64,000 bases of DNA, taken from the NCBI RefSeq assembly GCF_000158955.1, contig NZ_GG657757.1, forward strand, positions 6,603,178 to 6,667,177, in the 5' to 3' direction. Both the position numbers and the translations under genes were made by a program. Shown here in pieces: positions 8,432-17,624 of the stretch (the first letter of the stretch is position 1; the number at the start of each line of letters is the position of its first letter). Under the pieces are notes generated by a model. The model was not told the origin of the DNA, did not search any database, and was given only the letters and a program-made list of their open reading frames with translations. Origin of the DNA: Streptomyces viridochromogenes DSM 40736 (GTDB taxonomy: Bacteria; Actinomycetota; Actinomycetes; Streptomycetales; Streptomycetaceae).

Positions 8432-8890
8432 CTACGCGGCCTTCGCCGCCCTCAGCGCCTCCGCCAGACGCTCCGGCTCGCGGGTGGACAGGTACAGGTA
8501 CGGAGTCGGGTCCTCCGGGTCCGTGACCTTCACGCGCAGAGCCGTGGGGATGTAGGCGCGCAGCAGCAGGAAGGCGCGCGGGTCGGCCTTGTGGGTGCGC
8601 CAGGCGCGGGCCTCCTCGGCGTCCAGCACCTCCGCGTCGCCCAGTGCCGCCACCGGGATCTTGGCCTCGCCCGCGATCAGGGAATCGCCGACCACACGGA
8701 TGCGGATCGAGCCGTACGAACTCGCGGCGACGGCCGCGACCGCGGTGCCGCCGGCCAGCCCGCCGAGCATCGGCAGCGTGCCGAAGGGGAGCAGGATCAA
8801 GGCCATGGAGACCCCGACGAGGAACGAGATCAGCCACCAGGACCGGGGAGCGGTGAGCCGTTCTTCGTAAGGGGCGGCGGAGAGCTGCAT
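8432..8890 (-). CDS. DUF3093 family membrane protein
   Basis: A 152-residue protein beginning MQLSAAPYEERLTAPRSWW. Two adjacent hydrophobic helices (about 20-60; FLVGVSMALILLPFGTLP) are followed by a soluble beta-rich domain with the family-typical RAWRTHKADPRAFLLLRAYI. It is equivalent to M. tuberculosis Rv2698, also beside dut in that genome and also on the opposite strand. It is divergent from the thioesterase gene, with 58 nt between the starts, so their promoters overlap. The function is unknown. Confidence 0.88.
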   Translation of the reverse strand: MQLSAAPYEERLTAPRSWWLISFLVGVSMALILLPFGTLPMLGGLAGGTAVAAVAASSYGSIRIRVVGDSLIAGEAKIPVAALGDAEVLDAEEARAWRTHKADPRAFLLLRAYIPTALRVKVTDPEDPTPYLYLSTREPERLAEALRAAKAA

Positions 8891-8948
8891 GGAGCCAAGC
8901 TTGACACGGTGTCCGGAACGGGCCGACGCGCGGGTAAGGTCTCCGGCT

Positions 8949-9533
8949 GTGAGTCGTACTTCCGCAGCTCTTCAGCCGCCGGCCGACGCCGTGCAACCGG
9001 TGCGACATCCGGACGCTCCCGCGCCCGGTGAGCTCCTCGGTGCGCACTACGGCCAGTGTTTCGGCTGTGGCGGCGACCAGCCGCACGGGCTGCATCTGGA
9101 GGCACGTGCGGGCGAGGGCGTATCACTCACCGCCGAGTTCACCGTGCAGCCCGCCCACCAGGGCGCTCCGGGCCTCGCGCACGGCGGAGTGCTCGCCACG
9201 GCCCTGGACGAGACCCTCGGCTCGCTGAACTGGCTGCTGCGCACGATCGCCGTGACCGGACGGCTCGAGACCGACTTCGTCCGGCCCGTGCCCGTGGGTA
9301 CCACGCTGTACCTGGAGGCCGAGGTGACGGCGGTGGCCGGGCGGAAGATCTTCTCGACCGCCACCGGACGGGTCGGCGGCCCGGACGGGCCCGTCGCCCT
9401 CCGCGCCGACGCGCTCTTCGTCGAGGTGAAGGTCGACCACTTCGTCGACCACGGCCGCCAGGAGGAGATCCAGGCCGCCATGAGCGACCCCGATCAGCTC
9501 CGGCGCGCCCGCGCCTTCGAGGTGAACCCGTGA
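8949..9533 (+). CDS. PaaI-family (hotdog) thioesterase
   Basis: A 194-residue protein. A GTG at 8949 gives VSRTSAALQPPADAVQP as a leader. The hotdog core follows, with HQGAPGLAHGGVLATALDE (the HGG catalytic region and acidic residue of PaaI-like thioesterases) and DFVRPVPVGTTLYLEAEVT. An N-terminal CFGCG motif precedes the fold. It probably hydrolyses an acyl-CoA of unknown identity. Its stop overlaps a possible GTG start of the dut frame (GTGA), consistent with an operon with dut and the DUF3710 gene. Confidence 0.83.
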   Translation: MSRTSAALQPPADAVQPVRHPDAPAPGELLGAHYGQCFGCGGDQPHGLHLEARAGEGVSLTAEFTVQPAHQGAPGLAHGGVLATALDETLGSLNWLLRTIAVTGRLETDFVRPVPVGTTLYLEAEVTAVAGRKIFSTATGRVGGPDGPVALRADALFVEVKVDHFVDHGRQEEIQAAMSDPDQLRRARAFEVNP

Positions 9534-9649
9534 GTCCGGAAGGCCGCTTGAGCTCCACGGCCGCCACGAACGACCCGAAGAACCTCACGACTCCCGCGAC
9601 TCCCGCGACTCCCAAGACCCCCACGAGCACCGTGAGCCCGGAAGACCCC

Positions 9650-10219
9650 ATGACTCCCACCAGCCCCGTGAGCCGTCAGCCGGTGGACGTGCTGATCCGG
9701 CGCGTCGACCCCGACGTCCCGCTTCCCTCCTACGCGCACCCCGGTGACGCGGGAGCCGATCTGCGCACCACCGAGGCGTGCCAACTGGCGCCCGGCGAGC
9801 GGGCCGTGCTGCCCACGGGAGTGTCTGTGGCGCTGCCCGAGGGGTACGCGGCCTTCGTGCACCCGCGTTCCGGTCTTGCCGCCCGCTGCGGCGTCGCCCT
9901 GGTGAATGCCCCGGGGACGGTTGATGCCGGGTACCGTGGGGAGATCAAGGTGATCGTGGTGAATCTCGACCCGCGCGAGGCTGTGCGGTTCGAGCGCTTC
10001 GACCGGATTGCCCAACTGGTAGTCCAGCAGGTCGAGAGGGTCCGCTTCCAGGAGGTGGCGGAGCTTCCCGACTCCGCGCGGGCCGAGGGGGGCTTCGGGT
10101 CCACCGGAGGCCACGCCGTGGTGGACGGGACGAGCGGCACAAGCGGTCAGGCCGCCCTGGGCGGTCAGGCGGGTGGGAATCGATACGCTTCGGTCGTATC
10201 CGACCGGGAAGGACAGTGA
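9650..10219 (+). CDS. dut: dUTP diphosphatase
   Basis: Hydrolyses dUTP to dUMP and pyrophosphate, keeping uracil out of DNA and supplying dTMP synthesis. It contains the trimeric dUTPase motifs: HPGDAGADL (motif 1), PRSGLAARCGV (motif 2), GTVDAGYRGEIKV (motif 3), RFDRIAQLVVQ (motif 4) and a C-terminal RAEGGFGSTG (motif 5, P-loop-like). I choose ATG 9650 for its GGAAG ribosome site; GTG 9668 is also possible. The frame is open back to GTG 9530, which overlaps the thioesterase stop, and that upstream stretch encodes a PAT/PKTP low-complexity leader. The DUF3710 gene follows after one base. Confidence 0.9.
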   Translation: MTPTSPVSRQPVDVLIRRVDPDVPLPSYAHPGDAGADLRTTEACQLAPGERAVLPTGVSVALPEGYAAFVHPRSGLAARCGVALVNAPGTVDAGYRGEIKVIVVNLDPREAVRFERFDRIAQLVVQQVERVRFQEVAELPDSARAEGGFGSTGGHAVVDGTSGTSGQAALGGQAGGNRYASVVSDREGQ

Positions 10220-10220
10220 C

Positions 10221-10973
10221 GTGTTCGGACGTCGCAAGAAGAGGGATGCCGCCGAGGACGCGGCCGGCGAGGCCGAGCAGGTCGTCGACGGTGTCGACAG
10301 TGAGGCAGGCGGCCAGGGCGAGCGTCTGAGGCTCGAGCCGGCGCCGCGGCCCGACGGGCCCTGGGACAGCTCCGAGGTCCACGACCCGGCCGAGGGCAGG
10401 GTCGACCTGGGTGGTCTGTTCGTGCCGGGCGTCGACGGCATGGAGTTGCGCGTCGAGGTGGCGGGCGACGCGATCGTGGCGGCGACGGTCGTGCTGCAGG
10501 ACAGCGCGATCCAGCTCCAGGGCTTCGCCGCACCCAAGCGCGAGGGCATCTGGGGCGAGGTGCGCGAGGAGATCGGCACCGGCATCACCCAGCAGGGCGG
10601 CATCGTCGACGAGGTCGAGGGGCCGCTGGGCTGGGAGCTGCGCGCCCAGGTGCCGGTGCAGCTGCCGGACGGTACCGGCGGCTTCCAGGTCGTACGGTTC
10701 GTCGGTGTGGACGGCCCCCGCTGGTTCCTGCGCGGGGTCATCTCGGGCCAGGGCGCGGTGCAGCCGCAGGCCGCCGGGCTGCTCGAGCAGATCTTCCGGG
10801 ACACGGTCGTGGTCCGCGGCGAGGGCCCGATGGCGCCCCGCGACCCGATCGTCCTGAAGCTGCCGAACGACGCACAGATGGTCCCCGAGGGCGTCCAGCA
10901 GGAGGAGGGCTCCCGTTTCGCCGGCGGAATGGGCCAGCTCCAGCGCGGACCCGAGATCACCGAGGTCCGCTGA
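10221..10973 (+). CDS. DUF3710 family protein
   Basis: A 250-residue soluble protein starting with GTG (MFGRRKKRDAAEDAAGEAEQ), a basic then acidic leader followed by the DUF3710 core (GLFVPGVDGMELRVEV, VDGPRWFLRGVISGQGA). It is equivalent to M. tuberculosis Rv2696c, which is likewise next to dut. The function is unknown; the conserved pairing with dut suggests a shared operon role. AAGGACAG serves as ribosome site, and the start lies 1 nt after the dut stop. A strong terminator follows at 10993. Confidence 0.88.
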   Translation: MFGRRKKRDAAEDAAGEAEQVVDGVDSEAGGQGERLRLEPAPRPDGPWDSSEVHDPAEGRVDLGGLFVPGVDGMELRVEVAGDAIVAATVVLQDSAIQLQGFAAPKREGIWGEVREEIGTGITQQGGIVDEVEGPLGWELRAQVPVQLPDGTGGFQVVRFVGVDGPRWFLRGVISGQGAVQPQAAGLLEQIFRDTVVVRGEGPMAPRDPIVLKLPNDAQMVPEGVQQEEGSRFAGGMGQLQRGPEITEVR

Positions 10974-10992
10974 GCGTTCGTCAGTGACATCA

Positions 10993-11023
10993 GGGCCGCA
11001 TCCCCCAGGGGTGCGGCCCTTTC
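10993..11023 (+). terminator. Rho-independent terminator after the dut operon
   Basis: GGGCCGCA and TGCGGCCC form a perfect 8-bp stem, extended by CCCC/GGGG pairing in the intervening TCCCCCAGGGG, followed by TTTCT. This closes the thioesterase-dut-DUF3710 transcript. Confidence 0.8.
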
Positions 11024-11037
11024 TCATGCGTGGAGCC

Positions 11038-11066
11038 TTGACGGGTTATTGGTCTGTACCTACCGT
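11038..11066 (+). promoter_or_regulatory. Predicted sigma-70 (HrdB) type promoter for the alginate lyase
   Basis: TTGACG, a 17-bp spacer, then TACCGT. The likely start point is about 60 nt upstream of the ATG at 11135. It is placed just downstream of the terminator, where a new transcription unit begins. Confidence 0.5.
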
Positions 11067-11134
11067 CTGCGTCCCACGCGTCTGTTCATAAAGGCGCTTT
11101 ACGTTCACGTACGAGAACGAAAGGCCTTCACGTC

Positions 11135-12310
11135 ATGCGCAGAACCGCATTATTCGCGGCCGCGGCCGCCCTCGTCGCCGGTGCCCTCGCCTGGCCCGCC
11201 GACGCCGCTCCCAGCGCCCCCGGCACCTTCGTCCACCCCGGTGTCACCGTCTCCGCGGCGCAGCTCGACTTCGCCCGCTCCAAGGTCGGCTCCGGTGCCC
11301 AGCCCTGGAAGGGCGCCTTCGACCGGATGATGGAGAGCGAGTACGCCGACCTGAACCGCACGCCCAGGCCCCGGGCCGTCGTCGAGTGCGGTTCGTACTC
11401 CAACCCCAACCACGGCTGCACCGACGAACGCGAGGACGCGATCGCCGCCTACACCCAGGCCCTCGCCTGGTACGTCACCCGCGACGAACGGCACGCCCGC
11501 AAGGCGATCGAGCTGATGGACGCCTGGTCTGCCGTCATCAAGGACCACACCAACAGCAACGCGCCCCTGCAGACCGGCTGGGCCGGCTCCTCCTGGCCCA
11601 AGGCAGCCGAGATCATCAAGTACACGTACAACGGGAACTGGGCGGGCTCCGGCCGCTTCGCCACCATGCTCCGCACCGTCTACCTGCCCGAGATCATCAA
11701 CGGCTCGAACTCCAACGGGAACTGGGAGCTGTCGATGACGGAGGCCGCCGTCGGCATCTCCGTCTTCCTGGAGGACAAGGCGTCGTACGACAAGGCCATG
11801 GCGAGGTTCCGCACGCGTACGGCCGCCTACGTCTACCTGGACTCCGACGGCGACCTGCCGAAGACCGTGCCGAGCCAGCACCTCGACACCAGGGACAAGA
11901 TCGTCAAGTACTGGCAGGGGCAGTCGACCTTCGTGGGCGGGCTCAGCCAGGAGACCTGCCGGGACTTCACCCACACCGGCTACGGCCTCTCGGCCATCTC
12001 CCACGTGGCCGAGACCAGCCGCATCCAGGGACAGGACCTCTACGGCACCGACGTGGGCGAGCGACTGCGGCACGGGCTCGGCCTCCACGCCAAGTACCAG
12101 CTGGGCGCGGCCGTCCCCGGCTGGCTGTGCGGCGGCTCCCTCAAGCTCGGGCTCGGACCGGTCTCCGAGGTGGGCCACAACGCCCTGGCCAACCGTCTCG
12201 GACACGCCATGACCAACACCGAGACGCTGACCCTGCGGGGCCGCCCCGCCGGCAGCAACAACCTCTTCGTCGCCTGGGAGACCCTCACCCACGGCGACAA
12301 TCCCGCGTGA
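11135..12310 (+). CDS. Secreted alginate lyase family protein
   Basis: A 391-residue exported protein. The signal peptide MRRTALFAAAAALVAGALAW ends about residue 25 (PADA-APS). The mature part is an alpha/alpha-barrel of the alginate-lyase superfamily, with the family signatures TGWAGSSWPKAAEII, NSNGNWELSMTEA and QETCRDFTHTGYGL. The asparagine and histidine in these segments (NWELS; DFTHT) are the expected substrate-contact/catalytic residues of PL5-like lyases. It probably degrades alginate or a related uronate polymer outside the cell. It is monocistronic, with its own promoter and an upstream terminator. Confidence 0.85.
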   Translation: MRRTALFAAAAALVAGALAWPADAAPSAPGTFVHPGVTVSAAQLDFARSKVGSGAQPWKGAFDRMMESEYADLNRTPRPRAVVECGSYSNPNHGCTDEREDAIAAYTQALAWYVTRDERHARKAIELMDAWSAVIKDHTNSNAPLQTGWAGSSWPKAAEIIKYTYNGNWAGSGRFATMLRTVYLPEIINGSNSNGNWELSMTEAAVGISVFLEDKASYDKAMARFRTRTAAYVYLDSDGDLPKTVPSQHLDTRDKIVKYWQGQSTFVGGLSQETCRDFTHTGYGLSAISHVAETSRIQGQDLYGTDVGERLRHGLGLHAKYQLGAAVPGWLCGGSLKLGLGPVSEVGHNALANRLGHAMTNTETLTLRGRPAGSNNLFVAWETLTHGDNPA

Positions 12311-12441
12311 GCCTCTGAGCGGCCGGGCGCGTCAGGGTTCCGTCAAAGACGGTCCCACTGCCGCGCCTGGCACCCGTCTGCCGTAACCGCCGGTCGTAGG
12401 GTCGACGCTGCGCGGACGGCAGACCGGAAGACAATGAGGCC

Positions 12442-14986
12442 ATGGGACGCGGCAAGCTTCGGATCTACCTCGGTGCGGCACCGGGCGTCGGAAAGACGTA
12501 CGCGATGCTCTCCGAGGCGCACCGCCGCGTCGAACGGGGCACGGACTGCGTGGTGGCCTTCGTCGAACACCACGACCGGCCGCGCACCGAGGTGCTGCTC
12601 CACGGTCTGGAGCAGGTCACGCGCAAACGGCTGGAGTACCGCGGCGGTGTCTTCCCCGAGATGGACCTCGACGCCGTCCTCGCCCGCCGCCCGCACGTCG
12701 CCCTGGTCGACGAACTCGCCCACACGAACATCCCCGGATCCCGCAACGCCAAGCGCTGGCAGGACGTGGAGGAGCTGCTGGCCGCCGGCGTCGACGTGAT
12801 CTCGACCGTCAACATCCAGCACCTGGAGTCGCTGGGCGACGTCGTCGAGTCGATCACCGGGGTACGACAGCAGGAGACCGTCCCCGACGAGGTGGTACGG
12901 CGTGCCGACCAGGTCGAACTGGTGGACATGTCGCCGGAGGCACTGCGACGGCGGATGGCGCACGGCAACATCTACCTGCCCGACAAGGTCGACGCGGCCC
13001 TGTCGAACTACTTCCGGCCCGGCAACCTGACCGCCCTGCGCGAGCTGGCGCTGCTGTGGGTGGCCGACCGCGTCGACGCCTACCTCACCCAGTACCGCAG
13101 CGAACACCGGGTGTCGGCGATCTGGGGCTCGCGCGAGCGGATCGTGGTCGGGCTGACCGGCGGCCCGGAGGGCCGGACGCTGATCCGCCGGGGCGCGCGA
13201 CTGGCCGAGAAGGGCGCCGGCGGCGAGGTGCTGGCCGTCTACATCTCCCGCAGCGACGGACTGACCTCGGCCTCGCCCAAGGAACTGGCCGTGCAGCGGA
13301 CCCTGGTCGAGGACCTCGGCGGCACCTTCCACCACGTCGTCGGCGACGACATACCGGCCGCCCTGCTCGACTTCGCCCGCGGTGTGAACGCCACCCAGAT
13401 CGTGCTGGGCTCCTCGCGCCGCAAGGCCTGGCAGTACGTCTTCGGACCCGGTGTCGGGGCGACGGTCGCCCGGGAGTCCGGGCCCGACCTCGACGTGCAC
13501 ATCGTCACCCACGAGGAGGTCGCCAAGGGCCGCGGGCTGCCGGTCGCCCGCGACACGCGCCTCGGACGGTCCCGGCGGGTGTGGGGCTGGCTGGTCGGCG
13601 TCGCCGGCCCGCCGGCTCTCGCGGCGCTGCTCAGCGCCGTCGACCTCGGCCTCGCCAACGACATGCTGCTCTTCCTGGCACTGACGGTGGCGGCCGCCCT
13701 GCTCGGCGGGCTGTTCCCGGCGCTGGCCTCGGCGGCGGTGGGGTCCCTGCTGCTGAACTACTACTACACACCGCCCGTGCACCGGTGGACCATCGCCGAC
13801 CCGAAGAACATCGTCGCCATCGTGATCTTCGTGGCCGTCGGCGCGGCGGTGGCCTCCGTGGTGGACCTCGCCGCCCGCCGCACCCACCAGGCGGCCCGGC
13901 TGCGGGCCGAGTCCGAGATCCTGTCCTTCCTCGCCGGCAGTGTGCTGCGGGGCGAGACGGGCCTGGAGGACCTGCTGGAACGGGTCCGGGAGACGTTCGG
14001 CATGGAGTCGGCGGCCCTGCTGGAGAGGGCGAGCGACGTCGCGCCGTGGACCTGCGCCGGCCGCGTCGGCCAGGGGCGCCCCGTCGAGCGGCCCGACCAG
14101 GCGGACGTGGACGTGCCCGGTCGGTGACCACATGGCGCTGGCCCTGACCGGCCGCGTCCTGCCCGCAGAGGACCGCAGGGTGCTGGCCGCCTTCGCCGCC
14201 CAGGCCGCAGTCGTCCTGGACCGCCGCCGGCTCCAGGAGGAGGCCGACCGGGCCCGCGCCCTCGCCGAGGGCAACCGCATCCGTACGGCGCTGCTGGCCG
14301 CCGTCAGCCATGATCTGCGCACCCCGCTCGCCGGGATCAAGGCGGCCGTGTCCTCCCTGCGCTCCGAGGACGTCGAGTGGTCGGACGAGGACCGGGCGGA
14401 GCTGCTGGAGGGCATCGAGGAGGGCGCCGACCGCCTCGACCACCTCGTCGGGAACCTCCTCGACATGTCGCGGCTCCAGACCGGTACGGTCACCCCGCTG
14501 ATCCGCGAGATCGACCTCGACGAGGTGGTGCCGATGGCGCTCGGCGGCGTGCCCGAGGGCAGCGTCGACCTGGACGTCCCGGAGACCCTGCCGATGGTCC
14601 GGGTGGACCCCGGGCTGCTGGAGCGGGCGATGGCCAACCTCGTCGAGAACGCCGTCAAGTACAGTCCGTCCGGCCCGCCCGTGCTGGTAGCCGCCAGCGC
14701 GCTCGCCGACCGGGTCGAGGTGCGGGTGGTCGACCGGGGGCCGGGCGTCCCCGACGAGGCCAAGGACCGCATATTCGAGCCCTTCCAGCGCTACGGCGAC
14801 GCCCCGCGCGGCGCCGGAGTGGGCCTCGGGCTCGCGGTGGCCCGCGGCTTCGCGGAGGCCATGAGCGGCACGCTCGACGCCGAGGACACGCCCGGCGGCG
14901 GGCTCACCATGGTCCTCACGCTCCGCGCGGCGCAAACGCGCCCGGAGCCTTTCCACCCAGCGGAACCAGAAAGGCAGGCCTCATGA
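12442..14986 (+). pseudogene. kdpD: Potassium sensor kinase kdpD, interrupted by a +1 frameshift
   Basis: The first frame (12442-14127) encodes the KdpD N-terminal domain, with Walker A GAAPGVGKT (about 11-19) and VALVDELAHTN, then a universal-stress (USP) domain, four DUF4118 membrane helices (AALLSAVDLGLANDMLLF onwards) and the GAF start. The second frame continues GDHMALALTGRVLPAED, HisKA with AVSHDLRTPLAGIK and HATPase with NLVENAVKYS. The break is at 14119-14120, where CCCGGTCGG replaces an expected CCCGTCGG that would read VPVGDHMAL. The total span is 848 codons plus one base, the normal family length. Either an assembly indel or a real mutation leaves a sensor without its kinase. The downstream kdpE overlaps the stop (ATGA). 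Confidence 0.85.
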
Positions 14987-15666
14987 CCCGTGTGCTCGTG
15001 GTCGACGACGAGCCGCAGATCGTGCGCGCCCTCGTGATCAACCTCAAGGCACGCAAGTACGAGGTCGACGCCGCCCACGACGGCGCCACGGCCCTCAAGC
15101 TCGCCGCCGCCCGCCAGCCCGACGTGGTCGTCCTCGACCTGGGCCTGCCCGACATGGACGGCGTCGACGTGATCAGGGGCCTGCGCGGCTGGACCCGGGT
15201 GCCGATCCTGGTGCTCTCCGCGCGGCACTCCTCCGACGAGAAGGTCGAGGCGCTGGACGCGGGCGCCGACGACTACGTCACCAAGCCGTTCGGCATGGAC
15301 GAGCTGCTCGCCCGGCTCAGGGCCGCCGTGCGCCGGGCCGAGCCGGCCGGGGGCGGTGAGGACGACGTGGTGGTGGAGACCGACGAGTTCACCGTCGACC
15401 TGGCCGCGAAGAAGGTCGTCCGCGCCGGGAAGGACGTACGGCTGACGCCCACCGAGTGGCACCTGCTGGAGGTCCTCGTGCGAGGCGGCGGGCGCCTCGT
15501 CGGGCAGAAGCAGCTGCTCCAGGAGGTGTGGGGGCCGTCGTACGGGACGGAGACGAACTATCTGCGCGTGTACATGGCACAGCTGCGGCGGAAGCTGGAG
15601 GCGGATCCCTCACATCCGAAGCACTTCATCACCGAGCCGGGGATGGGCTATCGCTTCGAGAAGTAG
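14983..15666 (+). CDS. kdpE: Response regulator KdpE (OmpR/PhoB type)
   Basis: A 227-residue regulator. The receiver has VVDDEPQ, phospho-Asp in VVVLDLGLPD (about D52), a conserved Ser in VLSARHS and Lys in VTKPFG. The winged helix contains LTPTEWHLLEVLVRGGG and TNYLRVYMAQLRRKLE. ATG overlaps the kdpD stop (ATGA), so the pair is translationally coupled. KdpDE normally induces the kdpFABC high-affinity K+ ATPase under potassium limitation or osmotic stress. kdpFABC is not in this window, so regulation is in trans. If the kdpD frameshift is real, KdpE lacks its partner kinase. Confidence 0.9.
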   Translation: MTRVLVVDDEPQIVRALVINLKARKYEVDAAHDGATALKLAAARQPDVVVLDLGLPDMDGVDVIRGLRGWTRVPILVLSARHSSDEKVEALDAGADDYVTKPFGMDELLARLRAAVRRAEPAGGGEDDVVVETDEFTVDLAAKKVVRAGKDVRLTPTEWHLLEVLVRGGGRLVGQKQLLQEVWGPSYGTETNYLRVYMAQLRRKLEADPSHPKHFITEPGMGYRFEK

Positions 15667-15719
15667 GGCGCGCGCTGCGAGGTTACGGAGTTGTCGGCGG
15701 GCCCCGGTACGCTTCAGAC

Positions 15720-16118
15720 ATGAGTGCTGTTCCTCGTTCGCAGAAGTCGGCGGGGCGGTTCCGGCGCATGCTCGACCGGCTCTCCTCGTCGCAGGAGGAC
15801 CTGGAGTCCGAGGAGCTGCGCGAGGACACCGAGACCACCGGCTGTATCCGGATCGGCGACTGCCAGGACCGGCAGATAGTGACGGTAACTGGTACCTTGC
15901 GCACGGTCACCCTGCGGCCGCGCGCCGGAGTCCCGGCCCTGGAGGCCGAGCTGTTCGACGGCTCCGCCGCGCTGGACGTGGTGTGGCTCGGCAGGCGCTC
16001 CATCGTGGGGATAGAGCCGGGGCGCAAACTGATCGCATCGGGCCGGGTCTCGATGAGCCGGGGCCGCCGTGTGTTGTTCAATCCCAAGTACGAACTGAGA
16101 CCCCTCGGACGGGAGTAG
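15720..16118 (+). CDS. OB-fold nucleic acid-binding protein
   Basis: A 132-residue protein: basic leader MSAVPRSQKSAGRFRRMLDR, then an OB-fold (QDRQIVTVTGTLRTVTLRPR, VVWLGRRSIVGIEPGRKL, SGRVSMSRGRRVLFNPKYEL). The fold resembles the RecG/tRNA-synthetase wedge OB domain and probably binds nucleic acid. It is equivalent to M. tuberculosis Rv2694c, and as there, the DUF3159 membrane protein follows directly (3 nt). ATG 15720 is chosen because family homology starts here. Confidence 0.85.
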   Translation: MSAVPRSQKSAGRFRRMLDRLSSSQEDLESEELREDTETTGCIRIGDCQDRQIVTVTGTLRTVTLRPRAGVPALEAELFDGSAALDVVWLGRRSIVGIEPGRKLIASGRVSMSRGRRVLFNPKYELRPLGRE

Positions 16119-16121
16119 CCG

Positions 16122-16850
16122 GTGACGTCGCTCGACAAGCCGACCGAAGAGACATCTGCGGACGATGCCCGGGCGGTCACCGAGGCCGCCCTCTTCGAGG
16201 CGTTCGGCGGCATGCGGGGCATGATCGAGACGGTGCTGCCCGGCCTGCTCTTCGTCACCATCTACACGATCAACAAGGATCTGCACCTGTCGGCGATCGC
16301 GGCGCTGGCCGTGTCGCTGGTGCTGGTCGTGGTCAGGCTGGTGACGAAGGACACCGTCAAGCACGCCTTCAGCGGCGTCTTCGGTGTGGCTTTCGGTGTC
16401 GTCTTCGCGATGATGACCGGCAACGCCAAGGACTTCTATCTGCCCGGCATGCTGTACACGCTGGGCCTGGCCCTGGCGTACATCATCACCACCCTGTGCG
16501 GTGTCCCGCTGATCGGGTTGATCCTCGGCCCTGTCTTCAAGGAGAACCTCTCCTGGCGCACCCGGAACCCGGGCCGCAAGAAGGCGTACGCGAAGGCCAG
16601 TTACGCCTGGGGCGCGATCCTGCTCGCCAAGTGCGCGATCCTCTTCCCGCTGTACTGGTGGGCCGACACCACACAGCTCGGGTGGGTCCTGATCGCCCTG
16701 AAGATCCCGCCGTTCCTGCTCGCCGTGTGGCTGACGTGGGTATTCCTGGCGAAGGCGCCCGCGCCCATCGACGTGTTCGCGGAGATGGAGGCCGAGGAGA
16801 AGGCGGCGGAGGAGCGGGAACGGGAGGCTGCGGCCCGGTCCGCCGAGTAG
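16122..16850 (+). CDS. DUF3159 family membrane protein
   Basis: A 242-residue integral membrane protein with about six helices (LLFVTIYTINKDLHL, IAALAVSLVLVVVRLV, FGVAFGVVFAMMTG, LGLALAYIITTLCGVPLIGL, AILLAKCAILFPLYWW, PPFLLAVWLTWVFLAK) and a charged coiled tail (EMEAEEKAAEEREREA). It is equivalent to M. tuberculosis Rv2693c, which lies next to ceoC in that genome too. The function is unknown; its fixed position next to potassium-channel regulators hints at an ion-related role (inference). It is cotranscribed with the OB-fold gene and followed by a bidirectional terminator. Confidence 0.87.
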   Translation: MTSLDKPTEETSADDARAVTEAALFEAFGGMRGMIETVLPGLLFVTIYTINKDLHLSAIAALAVSLVLVVVRLVTKDTVKHAFSGVFGVAFGVVFAMMTGNAKDFYLPGMLYTLGLALAYIITTLCGVPLIGLILGPVFKENLSWRTRNPGRKKAYAKASYAWGAILLAKCAILFPLYWWADTTQLGWVLIALKIPPFLLAVWLTWVFLAKAPAPIDVFAEMEAEEKAAEEREREAAARSAE

Positions 16851-16883
16851 GTCCCGCAGGGGGCTTAGCCCCCGGATGCAGAG

Positions 16884-16920
16884 CGGAGGGGGCGTCCTGA
16901 GTACTCAGGACGCCCCTCCG
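16884..16920. terminator. Bidirectional terminator between convergent genes
   Basis: CGGAGGGGGCGTCCTGAGT pairs with ACTCAGGACGCCCCTCCG, an almost perfect 18-bp stem centred on GAGTACTC. It separates the DUF3159 gene from the leftward trkA pair. Confidence 0.8.
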
Positions 16921-16946
16921 CATGCTCCCCGCAGGGATCCCCGCTC

Positions 16947-17624
16947 TCAGCTCGCCGCGTTGTTCCGGCGGACCGACAGCAGGTCCTCCAGCTGCTCCTC
17001 ACGCGCCTGCGCGGCCACGAAGAGGAGTTCGTCTCCGGCCTCCAGGGAGTCCTCCCGGGAGGGCGTCAGCACGCGGGTGCCGCGGATGATCGTGACCAGG
17101 GACGTGTCCTGCGGCCACTCGACATCGCCGACCTGTGTGCCGGCCAGGGCCGACTCCTCCGGCAGGGTCAGCTCGACCAGGTTGGCGTCGCCGTGGCTGA
17201 AGCGGAGCAGGCGCACCAGGTCGCCGACGCTCACCGCCTCCTCGACCAGGGCCGACATCAGACGCGGCGTGGAGACGGCGACGTCCACGCCCCAGGACTC
17301 GTTGAACAGCCACTCGTTCTTCGGGTTGTTCACCCGGGCGACCACACGCGGAACGCCGTACTCCGTCTTCGCGAGGAGCGAGACGACCAGGTTCACCTTG
17401 TCGTCGCCGGTCGCGGCGATGACGACGTTGCAGCGCTGGAGCGCCGCCTCGTCCAGGGACGTGATCTCGCAGGCGTCGGCGAGCAGCCACTCGGCCTGCG
17501 GGACGCGTTCGACCGAGATGGCGGTCGGCGCCTTGTCGATGAGCAGGACCTCGTGACCGTTCTCCAGCAGCTCGCCCGCGATCGAGCGGCCGACCGCGCC
17601 GGCTCCGGCAATGGCGACCCTCAT
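16947..17624 (-). CDS. TrkA-type potassium uptake regulator (CeoC-like)
   Basis: A 225-residue cytoplasmic gating subunit. The N-terminal Rossmann RCK-N domain has MRVAIAGAGAVGRSIAGELL (GxGxxG NAD-binding) and the strand-2 acid in VLLIDK. The C-terminal RCK-C (TrkA-C) domain has LPEESALAGTQVGDVEWP. ATG at 17624 overlaps the stop of the sister trkA gene by one base (TGATG), so translation is coupled. It matches the ceoB-ceoC pair of M. tuberculosis. The partner channel or permease is likely the KimA-like gene at 19773. Confidence 0.88.
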   Translation of the reverse strand: MRVAIAGAGAVGRSIAGELLENGHEVLLIDKAPTAISVERVPQAEWLLADACEITSLDEAALQRCNVVIAATGDDKVNLVVSLLAKTEYGVPRVVARVNNPKNEWLFNESWGVDVAVSTPRLMSALVEEAVSVGDLVRLLRFSHGDANLVELTLPEESALAGTQVGDVEWPQDTSLVTIIRGTRVLTPSREDSLEAGDELLFVAAQAREEQLEDLLSVRRNNAAS

